A stretch of 64,000 bases of DNA from Diphasiastrum complanatum. Its lineage: Eukaryota; Streptophyta; Lycopodiopsida; Lycopodiales; Lycopodiaceae. Positions within the stretch are counted from its first letter, which is position 1. Every line of letters starts with the position of its first letter. Below, piece by piece: positions 46,309-58,319 of the stretch. The position numbers were made by a program, and so were the translations under genes. Under the pieces are notes generated by a model. The model saw nothing but the letters and a program-made list of their open reading frames with translations. It ran no database searches and had not been told where the DNA came from. The stretch spans positions 16,262 to 80,261 of the forward strand of contig MU832267.1 of assembly GCA_029204225.1 (NCBI GenBank), given 5' to 3'.

Positions 46309-46955
46309 TGTGAAAAATACAGATCCTAAGTGGATCTAAACTCCAAGATCATTGGCTTGAATGCTTGCACTCCAAACTACATAAGCTAGGAATTGGCAAC
46401 ACATTCTATGCTACCTAGAATGCAAAGAACTTGATCAAAAAGCATTTATCACAAATGGAAACTTCCATAAACATCAAGTGCGGCCCAAAATAGCATTATA
46501 CAGTCCATAATACATCAGCCTACCACTTTTGGAAAGCACCTAAGATCATACACACAAAGCTTGAACTCAATCACTACATAATGCCAACAATGGAAGGAGA
46601 ACCCAATAGAAAAATCTCTCATTAAGCAAATGAATACAATGGATCTGCTCCAACCTGTTTCTCCACGGCCTACCTGCTATATATAGCTGAGAGAGATGAC
46701 TCTCTCTCCTCTCTCTAGACCCTCCTTACCTAAAATATGCCCTATATAGGTAAAATTGGCATATATGTCCAAAATACATGAAAATGGACTCATTTCGAAG
46801 GTCTTGAAGTTTGACACTTCTTCATACTGAAAAAATACACTTACTAAAAATATCTAGACCTGTTTCACACGTGTGAAAAGTCAGATCCTAAACTATGTGC
46901 CATTTTTAGCAATTTTGGCCTAAAACTAGACAAGGAAATGTTGACAATTTTCACA
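46309..46955 (-). repeat. 5' LTR of A1
   Basis: 647 bp with one mismatch to the 3' LTR. On - it ends CACA immediately before TGGTATCAGAGC. Confidence 0.95.
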
Positions 46956-47121
46956 GTCTCATTCTTGGTTTGCAATTCTTCTCATAAATCCTTTGTGTTC
47001 AAAATTGATGTAAGATCTAGCACCATCACCTAGTATCACTGCCCTTGCATTGTTGAGCATCTTGTAATTGATCAAGATGTTTTGTTGCACATGATGTGAG
47101 ATGTAGCACCTGAGTCAATGA
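46956..47121 (-). pseudogene. Host copia C: protease fragment between the A1 and B insertions
   Basis: On -, VIDSGATSHIMCNK (protease D-S-G) continues, after a frame change, as NNARAVILGDGARSYINFEH. It is the direct continuation of the gag that resumes beyond element B at 52531, since B carries a CTATG duplication at both sides. Confidence 0.8.
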
Positions 47122-47126
47122 CTATG

Positions 47127-47872
47127 TGTAGTGGGTTTCTTTCCTTGCCTAACCTCAATCCAAGATCTAATCAATCTCGCATCAAAGAGATGAAGTTAGT
47201 TGCCATGCATAGATTCGTTCCCATAAGAGCGATAAAATAGTTCAGATTTCAGCATGAATGGAAGATTCACATCTAACTCTAGCATCCATTAATCCTAAGC
47301 ACTAACACTACATCCACTAACACTAGATCCACAACAAAGATAGCTTACTCTTTCTCTCTCTCCCTTTCTCCCTCATAAAAGGTATAATAACATACAATCT
47401 CAATAACAATCAGATCCAACAATTAGCAAAACACAAATAAAGCATGAGAGATGGAGGAAAAGTAATAGAGAGCAAGGACATTCATCAATCCATTTCACAA
47501 GAGAACCAATCGGCTTTATTAAAATGAGGAAATGAACATGTGTAGGAATTCGAGTTGGTCCCTTTTTATAGTAGAGAGAAGGACCCTAGCCTCTGAATCC
47601 TATTGGTCCATTTCTGCCTCCCTAATTACTCAAATTTAAAAAAGAGTGGAAACCATCCAAATTGGAGGGAAACCCAACTGTATTCACTAACCTGAAATTT
47701 AGGCCCTGCGACATTAAAAGTCCCGCAAAAAGGCCTAAAGTCCTCTTATTGACTTTCTAATTAATCAAATCTCTATGTAATCATTGGGTTGGACTTACAC
47801 ACGCAGGGTGCAAATCCTTCTCAGTTATAAACTAGGGTTAAGATTGTCTTGGGATCCACAAACCCTCCAATA
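47127..47872 (-). repeat. 3' LTR of B
   Basis: About 746 bp. It aligns with 51791-52525 along its whole length with many substitutions and small indels. The internal edge on - is preceded by TTTTGGTGGGGGATAC, a plausible polypurine tract at 47873-47890. Confidence 0.85.
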
Positions 47873-47989
47873 GTATCCCCCACCAAAACTGGTGGCGGTC
47901 CCACGACACCTGCGAGATGCAATTATTGGGGACTTTTATTAGCTTCGTGACGAATCTTTATTAAATGATGTTGCACCTTCTCCATAAAA

Positions 47990-49200
47990 TCGAGTCAGGC
48001 AGTGTTCAAATCCAAATTATGTCGAAAAAAACAACGATGAGGGCAATCCACTTTGAGGTTGTCCGTGACGTGAAGTGAGATTCCCAAGAGCCTCCCATCA
48101 TTGCTGCATGAAAATATAGTCGAGCAACGACAGCTGATCCTTGATATTCTTTGAGGCCATTGGCTTATTTGGATTGAGTGCCAACAGAGGAAGGCAATCA
48201 TTCCATCTGGTTGCCACTGATGCCAATAGAGTTAAATCTTTTGCAAACATCGTCGATTGTCGCATTGTCGGATCGGGAGAGTGGATATACTCCCACTGGT
48301 ATGCTTGTAAGGCCCGATGGAAATCCACTGATATCGTCCAACTGAACGGTTAATGGATGATTGGCCAATTGGGCGTATGGATTGTAATTTTATCCATAGC
48401 CAATCCCAAATCCTTCCATTTATTTCGTCGTGGCATTGGTACATAATATGGATCTACACACAATTGGCGAGGGCTGGCCACATAACTCCTAATAGATTTT
48501 GGAGTTTTCTCAAAAATGGTAACTCTCCAACCCGGCTGCTCTCCAAATGCGAGTATTTTGTCCAATTCTTTGTCGGCCTCTATCTCCGAGGTCTTGAACT
48601 TAAGGACCCAACCACCACACGAGGACTCACGCAGATGTTGTGACAAGAAACTCTGGATCTAGTCCTCAATGCTGATTGGCCTTCTTGATAACTGTGTGGT
48701 CCTTGATGAAGATGGACCCATTGACACTGCATGTGAAAAAGGTTGTTGTTCTTCAATTTTTGGAGCTCCCCCTGGTCCATGCCCGAATCCAGTAAGGGTG
48801 GCACATTCGCTGAATCAATCTTTTGAGGAGGATTTTTCCATTTCAAGGCCGTATTATAATGTTGCTTGGCTTGTTTCTTCGTCATTGACCCTGTGGTCCT
48901 GTCTTCCTTCAATATAATTGCTGTGGGCCGTTTTATTGTTGGTTCATCATGAACATTACGCACTCCAAATCTGGTCGGATCCATATGATTGAGAATATGC
49001 TCATCCGTAAGTTCTACATTGTCATCATAAGTCAAGGCATGACTCACATGTATGAGGTCATCTTCAATTAGATCTGGTATAGGTTCCGTTGATATCCAAG
49101 CTACATTCAGGACATTCAATGGAAAAGTGATCGGTGTATCCAAGGTTCGATCCAATAAGGAAATCTCGCTCAAATATGACTGATTATCTTGTTGACACAT
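47990..49200 (-). pseudogene. B unknown region after protease
   Basis: Coding-like text on - in two frames: 49200-48580, then 48646-48098 with one stop. There is no RT, integrase or other domain I recognise. Segments such as GGWVLKFKTSEIEADKELDK and FAKDLTLLASVATRWNDCLP look protein-like in composition and length. It occupies the place where RT should start, so it is either a captured sequence or an element-specific domain. Confidence 0.5.
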
Positions 49201-49293
49201 TTATCCTGTTGTACAATCAATCGTTGCAAGAGCTTCATTCCAGTTGATAGTATCTGTTTGAGAATCGTAATGAACTCCCAAAATTTTCTCTAG

Positions 49294-49695
49294 TCAGTCA
49301 CAAGTATGATCCGTTATTGATGAATCATCATCCTCTTTTTGAACCACTCGTCTGATAGTCCAAGTTGTAGGATCAACTTTGACTGCATGTTCATGATTTT
49401 CAAAAGTGATTTTTCTAGTAACCCAGTTATGAATTACTTGCGAAACTCGTAACCATGGACGTCCCAATAGGGCTCGATAGACATTTGGTGCTTCTGGTAA
49501 GTCCATTACTACGAAAGTAATGACGAATTGTACTCCCGCAATTCTGACAGGTATATCTTTAATCATTCCTCGCGGACAAACTGTCATTTGATAAGCTAGC
49601 TTAATGGCAAAGTTCGCAGGCTTGATCTTTGTAAGGCCCCATTTTGCACATAGCTTTGTAGAAATCAAGTTAACTCCTGAACCGCCATCTATCAC
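49294..49695 (-). pseudogene. B aspartic protease
   Basis: On -, VIDGGSGVNLIS carries the catalytic Asp in a D-G-G form of the D-S/T-G triad. NVYRALLGRPWLR gives the flap-downstream ALLGRPW motif common in plant gypsy proteases. The linker segment 50125-49796 (ISLGEFLALVSKATEVLARK) precedes it. A stop at its end separates it from the following frame, which is in register. Confidence 0.75.
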
Positions 49696-50353
49696 AGCTG
49701 CTTCCTTAGGAAATTGTCTATGTTGTATCGGCAGAGTGATATTCTTTTGTTCACTTTCCCAAGAGACTCCAACATGGAGTACTTCATTAGATTCTTCAAA
49801 TCCAGCACAAAAAAAGTGGCTCTTGATGGACTTCTGGTTTTGCTTGAGCTAACTTTCGTGCTAAGACTTCTGTTGCTTTTGACACCAACGCCAGGAACTC
49901 TCCCAATGAAATATTGATCTTACTAGATAGAATATTTTTGAGCAGTTCTGTTTGCGGCGCTTCCGGTTCAGTCATCTTGAAGGGTTCTTCATGATGATGT
50001 AACTGATCATTCATATTTGTACATGAATTTCTTGGTGGCCGCAATAGTGAAAAACAAATGTCCGCTGTTGTTTTAGCAGCTTCAAGCTCCTCTTCTGCTT
50101 GTAGATGTTTAATCCATTGCCTCATATCCTGATATCTTATTTTTTCTGCATGAAAATTTGGATAGACTCCAAATGATGTTGGTATATCGGTTAATGGTAT
50201 AGAATCAGCAGGTACTAGATCCGCTACTGGTTCTTTCTGCTTCTGTGGTGGTGACCACCATCAAGGGTACACTTGATTTATTCTATGCTCTGGTGACCTC
50301 CATCAACGGTACACTTGATTTATTTTGAGCTACTGGTCTTCGCTTGACTGTTA

Positions 50354-50620
50354 TCAAATTAATAGGAGTTGTAGTTGGTGGTGGCTTCGGTCTTGCTGGA
50401 CAGTCTTTATAGCAATGCCCATAACCACAGTCATGACATAATGGTACAATTTTTTTTTTATTTGGACATTCTGCAACTCTGTGATTTTCTCCATATGCAA
50501 AGCATCCAAGTGGTGCTCTGGTCTAGTTTCTAGATGCTTGTTGTTGCGCAGCAGCATAAATAGCATACTGTTATGAAGATCCACCTTCTTGATCATTACC
50601 ATAGTTCCATTGCACGGCAC
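50354..50620 (-). pseudogene. B second Cys/His region (two further knuckle-like motifs)
   Basis: In a second - frame this region reads CFAYGENHRVAEC (second Cys lost) and CHDCGYGHCYKDC (a CX2CX3HX4C variant). With the gag knuckle upstream, the element has three knuckle-like motifs over about 500 bp, more than the one or two usual in LTR-element gags. Confidence 0.6.
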
Positions 50621-50641
50621 TTCTGTACGGTTCTGGTTCCA

Positions 50642-51532
50642 TCAAATTGGCAGGAGGAGTGGAGTGCTTTGGTGGGGCAGGAAGGCTAAACGTTTCGGGT
50701 ATCCAAGAGCATATTGTTGAGGTCTAGCTGCTAGATTTCCTCCATACTGTGATTCTCGATATACCATTTGGGCATATCGTTGCTGAATTATCCGAGGATT
50801 GAAGTTGCAAAAAGCAGTCTCATGATCAAGCAAATTAGACAAATGGCATACACTAATTTCCATTCGTTTTTTCAATTGAGGACACTCATTCACTGTGTGA
50901 TTTTCTGTACAGTTAGAACACCAGACATTTAGACTGGTAGGAAAAGTCTTTGCAAACTTTTCAGGTTCCTTGTTTGCTCGTTCATGGAAATCTTCCAATG
51001 CTTTGATCTTCTCATCAAATTGCGACTACAATTTTTCCATCTGTTTCTGCTAGTTCTTCCCAAGTTTATCGAGCTCATTGAGCACCATTTCTGCAGTAGC
51101 GTTGACATTTGTTGATGCAATAGTGGTGGATGTCGTAGTAGTCTGCCCTGCTGTATAAGACAACATACTGATATTTGACTCATCATTAGAATCTTTATCC
51201 TCCTCCTGAATTGCATCATCCATAGCATTTTGCAAGAGTGCATACTCATTATGGCGTTTTAACTCACGTCTGATTATTTTAGGTAATCCTGACAGAAACG
51301 ACATAATCATGGCATTTTTGTTAATTAGCTCAAGTTCGCACTCAGATTTGAGGCGTTTCACCCATTCAATGTAATCTCGAACCATTTTCCGCTTTCCCAT
51401 TTTAATTGTACTTAAACGTAAGAAAGGGTCTTCCATAAACTTCCAAGGTTTGAACCATGTGATAAGGGCTCTTTTAACAATCTCGCAATCTGCACGACCT
51501 CCTTTTGACCAGAATCTGATAGATTTGACCAA
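50642..51532 (-). pseudogene. B gag with CCHC knuckle (broken)
   Basis: The Retrotrans_gag-like text is on -: LITWFKPWKFMEDPFLRLST, VRDYIEWVKRLKSECE and IMSFLSGLPKIIRRELKRHN. It is followed, in other frames, by a Thr-rich spacer and a knuckle, CSNCTENHTVNEC (about 50917-50879). Two overlapping frames show at least one frameshift. Confidence 0.75.
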
Positions 51533-51769
51533 TTTTTGTTGTTTTTTCTAATATCTCAGATCCAAATGGATCTTAAGATTGGTGATCTGAATAGCTTTCC
51601 CTGTTCTACAATCAGATTAGATTTCAAACAAGCAAATCCACTCAAATCAAGCAAAATCACTCCCAAACTAATCCTAAATGTAGATCTAACACTATTCATG
51701 CAACGACAAGATGCCTAATGCAAGCTAACCATCCACAAAAAATGTTGCAAACTAAAAATTTGCGTAGCT

Positions 51770-51788
51770 CCCTGGCATCGGCGCCAAA
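51770..51788 (-). other. Primer-binding site of B
   Basis: On -, TTGGCGCCGATGCCAGGGA resembles the TGGCGCCGTTGCCGGGGA site used by plant Tat/Athila-type gypsy elements. This supports a gypsy origin for B, unlike A1. Confidence 0.75.
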
Positions 51789-51790
51789 AT

Positions 51791-52525
51791 TGTAGTGGGT
51801 TTGTTTCCTTGCCTAACCTCAATCCAAGATCTAATCAATCTAGCATCAAGGAGATGAAGTTAGTTGTCACGCGTAGATTCGTTCCCAAGAGAGAAATAGT
51901 ATAGTTCAGATCTCAGCATGAATGGAAGATTCAAATCTAACTCTAACATCCATTAACCCTAAGCATTAACACTACATCCACTAACACTAGATCCATAGCA
52001 AGATAGCTTACTCTTTCTCTCTATCCCTTTCTCTCTCATAAAAAGTATAATAACATGCAATCCCAATAACAATCAGATCCAAATCCAAATAAAACATGAG
52101 AGATGGAGGAAAACTGATAGAGAGCAAGGACATTCATTAATCCATCTCACAAGAGAACCAATCTGCTTTATTGAAATGAGGAAATGAGCATGTGTAGGAA
52201 CTCGAGTTGGTCCCTTTCTATAGTAGAGAGGAGGACCCTGGCCTCTGAATCCTATTGGTTCATTTCTACCTCCCTAGTTACTCAAATTTAAAAAAGACTG
52301 GGAACCATCCAAATTGGAGGGAAACCCAACTTTATTCACTAATTTGACATTTAGGCCCTGCGACATTAAAACTCCCACAAAAAGGCCTAAAGTCCTTTTA
52401 TTGACTTTCTAATTAATCAAATCTGTATGTGATCATTGGGTTGGACTTACACATGCAGCGTGTCAAATCTCTCTCACATATTAACTAGGATTAAGGTTGC
52501 CTTGGGATCTGTAAACCCTCCAACA
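51791..52525 (-). repeat. 5' LTR of B
   Basis: 735 bp. On - it ends CCCACTACA, followed a few bases later by the PBS. Confidence 0.85.
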
Positions 52526-52530
52526 CTATG

Positions 52531-53490
52531 TTGTAGTCGTGCTCAGTGTAGCTAGTTGATGCTTCATCTATGATTGTGAAGGCATTGTCGCCCTTCTCAA
52601 TGTTCTTTGATAATTCTGCAACATTTGCTTTCTCAACTTTGTGCTTTCCTTTTGAATTGTGATAGCATTCATATGCAAAATGGCCCTTCTTCTTGCAATG
52701 CATGCAAGGTATCATTGAGTTGAACCAACATCTGTTGGCTGAGTGTCCCGGATTGTGATCACAAGTAGAAGTATCTTTGTTGTTATTATTGCCTCTTGTC
52801 GATGGCTTTGATTGAACCTTGTCGAATCTGGGCTTGTTTTTATGCTTTTTCTTTTCCCTTGTGAAAGGGGCCTTCTCTTGGTCGTTGCTCATCTCTCCTT
52901 CATCTCTCATCAATCTTTCATCTGCAACAAGACTGATTGCTCTGTCGAATGTCATATCAGGCAAGATCATGATGAGCATTCTCAGGGGCTAGTAGCAAGA
53001 AGGTAGAGATTTCATGAAGTACATTAGCTGCTGAGGTGTTGGGATCTGGTGCTCTCATCTAGATGCAGAAAGTTTAGCGAAGATCGTTTAGATCTTCTCA
53101 ATGTGCTGATCCAGCTCGTTGCCACGTCCCATCGTAGGCTCTATAGTTGATTGTGAAGATGCATCACCAAAGCGGTTGTCCTCACTTCGTACTTATGTTG
53201 TAGTTTTTTCCACGCTTCATGGCTGCTTTCACAATCTTCAATCTGCATGAGAATTTTTTTTGTTTATGGATAAGACGATCATCGCCATTGCGCGTTCATC
53301 CTTTCTAATCCATTCAACTTTCCTTTTCTCCCTCTAGAGGCTTCTCTTTTGTGATATTGGCCACTGACCATATCCCTTCACCTTTTAGTAGCATTTTGAT
53401 TTTGAACTTCCAAATGCAATAGTTTGCACCATCAAGATTTATTGCAATCGTAGTCTGAATCGTAGTAGCCATATTGTCTTATCTATTGAA
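52531..53490 (-). pseudogene. Host copia C gag (broken)
   Basis: On -, the gag begins near 53470 with MATTIQTTIAINLDGANYCI, followed by a WK motif. Later it has VADERLMRDEGEMSN and a knuckle, CMHCKKKGHFAYEC (about 52721-52680). The frame runs to the B insertion, and protease resumes at 47121. The middle is broken by stops. Confidence 0.75.
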
Positions 53491-53990
53491 TCTACTCTGA
53501 TACCATGTCCAATAATGGCTTCCCCTGATTGTTCTTGTGTGTGTGTGTGTGTAATGCTTAGCTAAAGCGTTAGGAGCTCAGCTGTGTGCACCTATTCTTG
53601 GCAGAAGTGCGCTATACTATGCATTCAATTTGTAGGACCTAAATACGTGGCTATTGATTATAGACATTGCAGCAATCAATCAGATGATCAGATTTAATGC
53701 AACAATCAGAGATGGAAGAACAAAAGTATTTGTATTTTAATTTGTTTGAGAGTGAGTCATTCAGTGTCTCGCTCGTTGGCGGCCTGACGCTCTTTTTACA
53801 ATGCTGTATCTGCTTCTTTGCATATCTCTGTGCTATTGCACGCGTTGCATTCATTTTATTCTGCATACTCTATTTTGAATTCTAACCTATACTCATGTCT
53901 CACTAGGTGAGATTACAAGATAGTTTAACTAATTATTAGAAGAGAGGTTTAGACTAAAACATTGGTTATCTAATTCTTCGCAACATTAGT
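53491..53990 (-). repeat. Copia C PBS and probable 5' LTR
   Basis: TGGTATCAGAGTAGATTC on - (complement of 53488-53505) is an iMet-type PBS. The LTR should begin at 53506 with TGTCC on the + strand, and it contains a (TG)n run near 53531-53551. The outer LTR end is not fixed; about 53987 (GCAACA) is one possibility. Confidence 0.55.
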
Positions 53991-54413
53991 TTTTTTGAGT
54001 TGAGCATGATAGTTTGAACTATCACACCCGATGGGCTAAGGCCCCAATAGTTCGGCCTTTCTTGACAATGTCTTCTCTTCTTCATCTTTGTTGAGGCTTT
54101 GATTAGGTCCCAATGTGTCGTTGTTGATGTGTCCCAATATGTCAGGATTGGGGAATGGAGAAAAGTGGTTGCATGAGTTCACCATTTCCAACATAGCCCT
54201 ATTGATGAAACATTGAGTATGGCTCTTCTGGTATTGTCACACTACCTAGGAGGACATAAGTTTATACGATTTGATAAAATCACTTTTGTAAAGAGATCAT
54301 ATATTCTAAAAGTTTTAGGATATGGGCTTTAAAATGTTCCTTTAAGAAGCTCTTGTTGGGAGAAGTCATGGGAGTGATGTTTTCCTTAGTGCATGTGTTG
54401 TGCCTATCGAATT

Positions 54414-57400
54414 GATGGTGAGTCAAACGACTTGATTGATTCTGATTGATTCTGACTTCAAAGTCATCAGAATCGATAAGGTCGACTACATAGACAAACA
54501 CAAAGACTAAAGACCTTTAAATGCAAAAGTCAAATAGAACAATAAATCAGAGTAGCATGACATTCACACTCACATCACTCTGAACGCAATGAGACAATAA
54601 ATCAATTCAGAAACTAATGAGATACAAGTTAGTGGAAGTGGCAAGCACAAGACAATAACAGTGATAACTGCATGCTTGAAACTAGCCATGGTTCTATAAT
54701 AGCTTCGATGATGCAAAGATTTGTCGATAACTTATTTTGACTATCTATCTGAATATAATCCATGTGATAACACACATTGTGTCTACTTATTGATTACAAA
54801 GATCAGCTGATTCTAAATGCTTGCTAATCGATTGAGTAATCTTATGCTTCATGCATGCTTGCTTGATATGTATGAACTTATTTCATGATTATAAACTATA
54901 CATTTAATCAAACATATATACAAATGTATAAAGATGTTGAGCTTATGTCGTCTGAGGTGGATCTTGGTGCTGACCTTGGTTGTGACTATTCTAGGTGAGT
55001 GGCAATCATGGCTATCACTATTTGGACAGGTGTTAATTGTAGTTGCTTCCAATGTCAAACTAGTTGCACTATGCAAAAATTAGCTAGTATAGGTGACTAT
55101 CTTTACTTAGAGTGGTACCACATCAACTAGATAGTCAATAGTTTGTCAATTCGAGTCAGAGTCACATAAGCTAGAATTGACGGTGACAAAAGGTTCAAAT
55201 GTTTGATTCGATAGTTGTTTGATTTGATCATTTGAGTCGACACTCGAAACTCCCTCGATAGTTCAACCTTCTTCAATAGTTTGACTACCTTTGATAGTTT
55301 GTCATTGTCACTTAAGTACCCATCTTCGATTCTTGTGTATTTCTACATACTATGTGACAATGTGAGTAATTATGCAACAACATGAATGAATCTAGATAAA
55401 CCATGGAATTAAGAGGAGAAGAAATAAATCCAAAACCCCTCCTTAATCTAGATCCATGAATGCCTTGATCTTCAGATTAGCAATGCACAAAATTTGTTAT
55501 GTGCATTAGTGCTTATTGCATTAGTGAATACATCTGCTATCATGTTTTGCATTCGACAGTACTCTAAGTTGATTTTTTTGTTGAGAATCTTACTACTTCC
55601 ATATTGATATTTAATCTCAATGTGCTTTACTCATAAATCTAGGCTGGCTAATAAGGAAGGCAATGGCACTTTGATTATCACATAATACAATTTTCAAAGC
55701 GTGCTACTTCAGACAAATTTTGATGGCAAACTTCTCAACCATACCACTTCTCTAGTAGCTTGAGAAGCAGCAATGTACTCTGACTATGAAGAAGAAAGAG
55801 CGATAGAGGTTTGCTATAAATATGATAAAGATGAATAAATCCTTTTGTATTATAAACATCATATTTTGTACAATCTGTGATATTACAATGTGCTCTGTAA
55901 CTATTTCTACTTTCTCTCTTCATGTATAAACTTGCATGCTTTTATATACTTTTTGTACTTTGTAGATTTGGTTATTTGTTGAATTTACAATATTTGATAA
56001 AACCATTAGAATAAGTTTCTTTTCTCATTGGTTCTTTCATGTTGAGGGTTTCAATAATATGTTGCTCATGTTTGCCAAAGTGATTTTTCCATTCTTTGTG
56101 ATGGCCAGATACTCAAGCTTCCAAATGTGTTTTCAAAGAATGTTGTATGACCTCTCAATATATGCTCCACAAGATAGAAATATGGTATTAGTCTTATATT
56201 TAGATCAATTCAAATAATTCACTAGGAAGAAAGTCTATTCATAATCACTAATCATGTAATGAGTGATGTGATCTACTCCCCATGTTTTTGAAACTGCATC
56301 AGCAAGCTCCACACAAGACTTATGTAGAACTTATTCTTTAATATTAGTGAATATTTTTTTCTTGAAATTTTAAACATATTGTCAAGCTTTTTCCATACCT
56401 CAACTTTTTGTAATCTAGTTGAGCCTCTCACCTCAAGGTCTTGAGTGTCAACAATTATATCCTTTTAGATTGAGTGATGAATACTATAAGCTTTACCTAT
56501 ATGGTTCAATAGAAATCGATGTGCTTTTGCTCATCCTATGCTTGGCTTAGTAGGCATATTGCCTAACTTTCTTGAAACTTTTTCATTTTTTTGTATTCTG
56601 ACAAGTCCTTTGTGAAGTCTTGCTATCAATTGAATATTTTTTAATTGAAAGGTAGCTTCTTTGGGAATGATGTTGGCTTAGTATTTCAAGCAAAAACCTT
56701 GTGAAGATAAACTATTGGCAATTGGGATGATAAAGTGGACGATTCCTCAGTGCATACACTACATGTATCAAATTAGATTAGAGTGATGAGTCAAAAGGCT
56801 CAACTGATCCTATTTGATTCTAACTTCGAAGTCATTAGAATTGATGGTATCGATTTAGTAAGCAAACACAAATACTTGCAACAAATAGTGCGAAAATAAG
56901 ACAGACAATTTAGACAAACTAGTAAGAGAAATCAGATAGAATGATCAAGGAAGCATTGCATGCATACTGGCACTAATATGAATGCAATGACTGATGATTC
57001 GATATAGAAAGAGTATAAAAATACAAGTCAATAGATGCTAGAGCACAAGTCAATTGCAAACAAAACCGCATGCCCAAAAAACTATCTTAGTTTTGTAATA
57101 GCTATGAGCCTTTCTTGATTCTCAGTATGAAAACAAGAATCAATGCATCAAAACATCTACAGTTTCTATTTATGAATAAGTCAATGTCATGTCTTTATAT
57201 TACAATTTACATTTATATAGATATATATACAAGAATGGCATAGAGATGTTGTGTTGTTTGAAGTAGATCTTGGCTATCGCTGTTTCGACAAATAGTGATG
57301 TGGCTGCTGTCGTGCTCAAGGCAGTGTGCACAATGTAGGTGGAGAGCTTTATTTTGAATGATATCGTGCTAGAGTCAACTTCGACGATTCGCCGAGTCAA

Positions 57401-58120
57401 TTAAAGTTGAGTCGAAGCCGAATAGTCAATGGGCTTCGCTCGATAGTTTGACTGCCTTCGACAGTTTGACTATCGCATGGATACCTATTGTCAACTATTG
57501 AGTAATTGTTGATTGTGCATCAATGAGAGTAAAAACTATAGCAACATCAATGAATCGAGATTAAGATGAGATTTAGGAGAGTAGAGGAATAATCCAAACC
57601 CCCCCCCCCAACCTGGATCCATGAATGCCTTGATCTTCAGACTAAGTGATGCACAAAATCTATTGTGTGCATCAATACTCAATGCCTTAATAAAAACATA
57701 TGTCTTCATGTCCTACTTTCGACAGTACATTAAGCTTACCTCTCTGTCGAGAATCTTACCCTTGACATAGTGATATCAGATTTCGATGTGCTTACTCATA
57801 GAATGAAATCTCGGATTGGCCGATAAGGCAATGACACTATGTTTATCACATAATATATTTGTCAAAGTGTAATGATTCAAACTAATGTCTGACAGTAGAT
57901 TTCTCAACCAAACTACTTCTTTGATAGCTTGTGAAACAGCGACATACTCTGATTCTATCGAAAAGAGAGTGATAAAGGTTTGCTTACGATTGTTTCAAGA
58001 GATAGGACCGCTATTGAATGTAAATCTAGATGTGGATTTATGAGTATCTACATATCCTCCCCAACTTGCATGTGAATATTGACTGAGTTGGTGGAGATTG
58101 TCATTGGCGACTTCTCCATG
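54414..58120 (-). repeat. Two copies in tandem of a copia LTR-like segment plus RNase H
   Basis: Two diverged units about 2.37 kb apart: LTR-like 54414-55430 with RNase H 55440-55960, and LTR-like 56784-57590 with RNase H 57600-58120. Both LTR-like parts start near TGATG(GTG)AGTCAAA and share a palindromic GACTTCRAAGTCATYAGAAT core. RNase H on - reads SEYIAASQAT, KHIEIKYQYGSSK and HNKFCALL-type text. Both are decayed. The 55960-56780 gap between them holds only faint copia-like text and no firm motif. Confidence 0.6.
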
Positions 58121-58319
58121 GTAGATGCACAGGACCACCGTGAAAAATTCAACTAGTTTGGTTGTTTGATCTTGGCAATTTTGAGGCCAAAATTAGATCT
58201 CAACTTAAAGATAGGTTCATATTTGTCAATAAAGACCTAAATAGTGTTTGTACTATTTTTGGCAAGTAGATAAGTGGATGAGGTCGAGTTTGGACCCATT
58301 TTAATTGGCTAATTTTCAT

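Larger units (their letters stand above)
41400..46955 (-). mobile_element. Element A1: intact GAG-only LTR retrotransposon with a giant ORF
   Basis: A 5,556-bp element on -. Two 647-bp LTRs (41400-42046 and 46309-46955) begin TGTGAAAA and end TTTTCACA. By eye they differ at one base (C at 41670, T at 46579). The PBS lies inside the 5' LTR and the polypurine tract abuts the 3' LTR. The flanks carry GTCT on both sides (41396-41399 and 46956-46959), or AGTCT if the terminal A is shared. The interior has a 1.1-kb leader and one ORF of 1046 codons, with no protease, integrase or RT. It must therefore use proteins from another element, probably the copia lineage sharing its GAG. It sits in an older copia copy. 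Confidence 0.93.
47127..52525 (-). mobile_element. Element B: LTR retrotransposon with gag and protease but no RT or integrase
   Basis: 5.4 kb on -. The LTRs are 47127-47872 and 51791-52525. Both begin TGTAGTGGGTTT, one ends AACA and the other AATA. The flanking duplication CTATG (47122-47126 and 52526-52530) is exact. The PBS reads TTTTGGCGCCGATGCCAGGGA. The interior (3.9 kb) holds gag with CCHC-like knuckles, an aspartic protease and about 1.2 kb of further coding-like sequence of unknown kind, with no RT, RNase H or integrase motif in any frame I read. Dozens of differences between the LTRs and several stops make it clearly older than A1. It interrupts copia C between gag and protease. Confidence 0.88.

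Noticed and set aside
41400-46955. A1 ORF as a domesticated host gene
   Set aside because: It sits between near-identical LTRs with PBS and polypurine tract, so it is a recent mobile copy. Domestication would be possible only for other, LTR-less copies.
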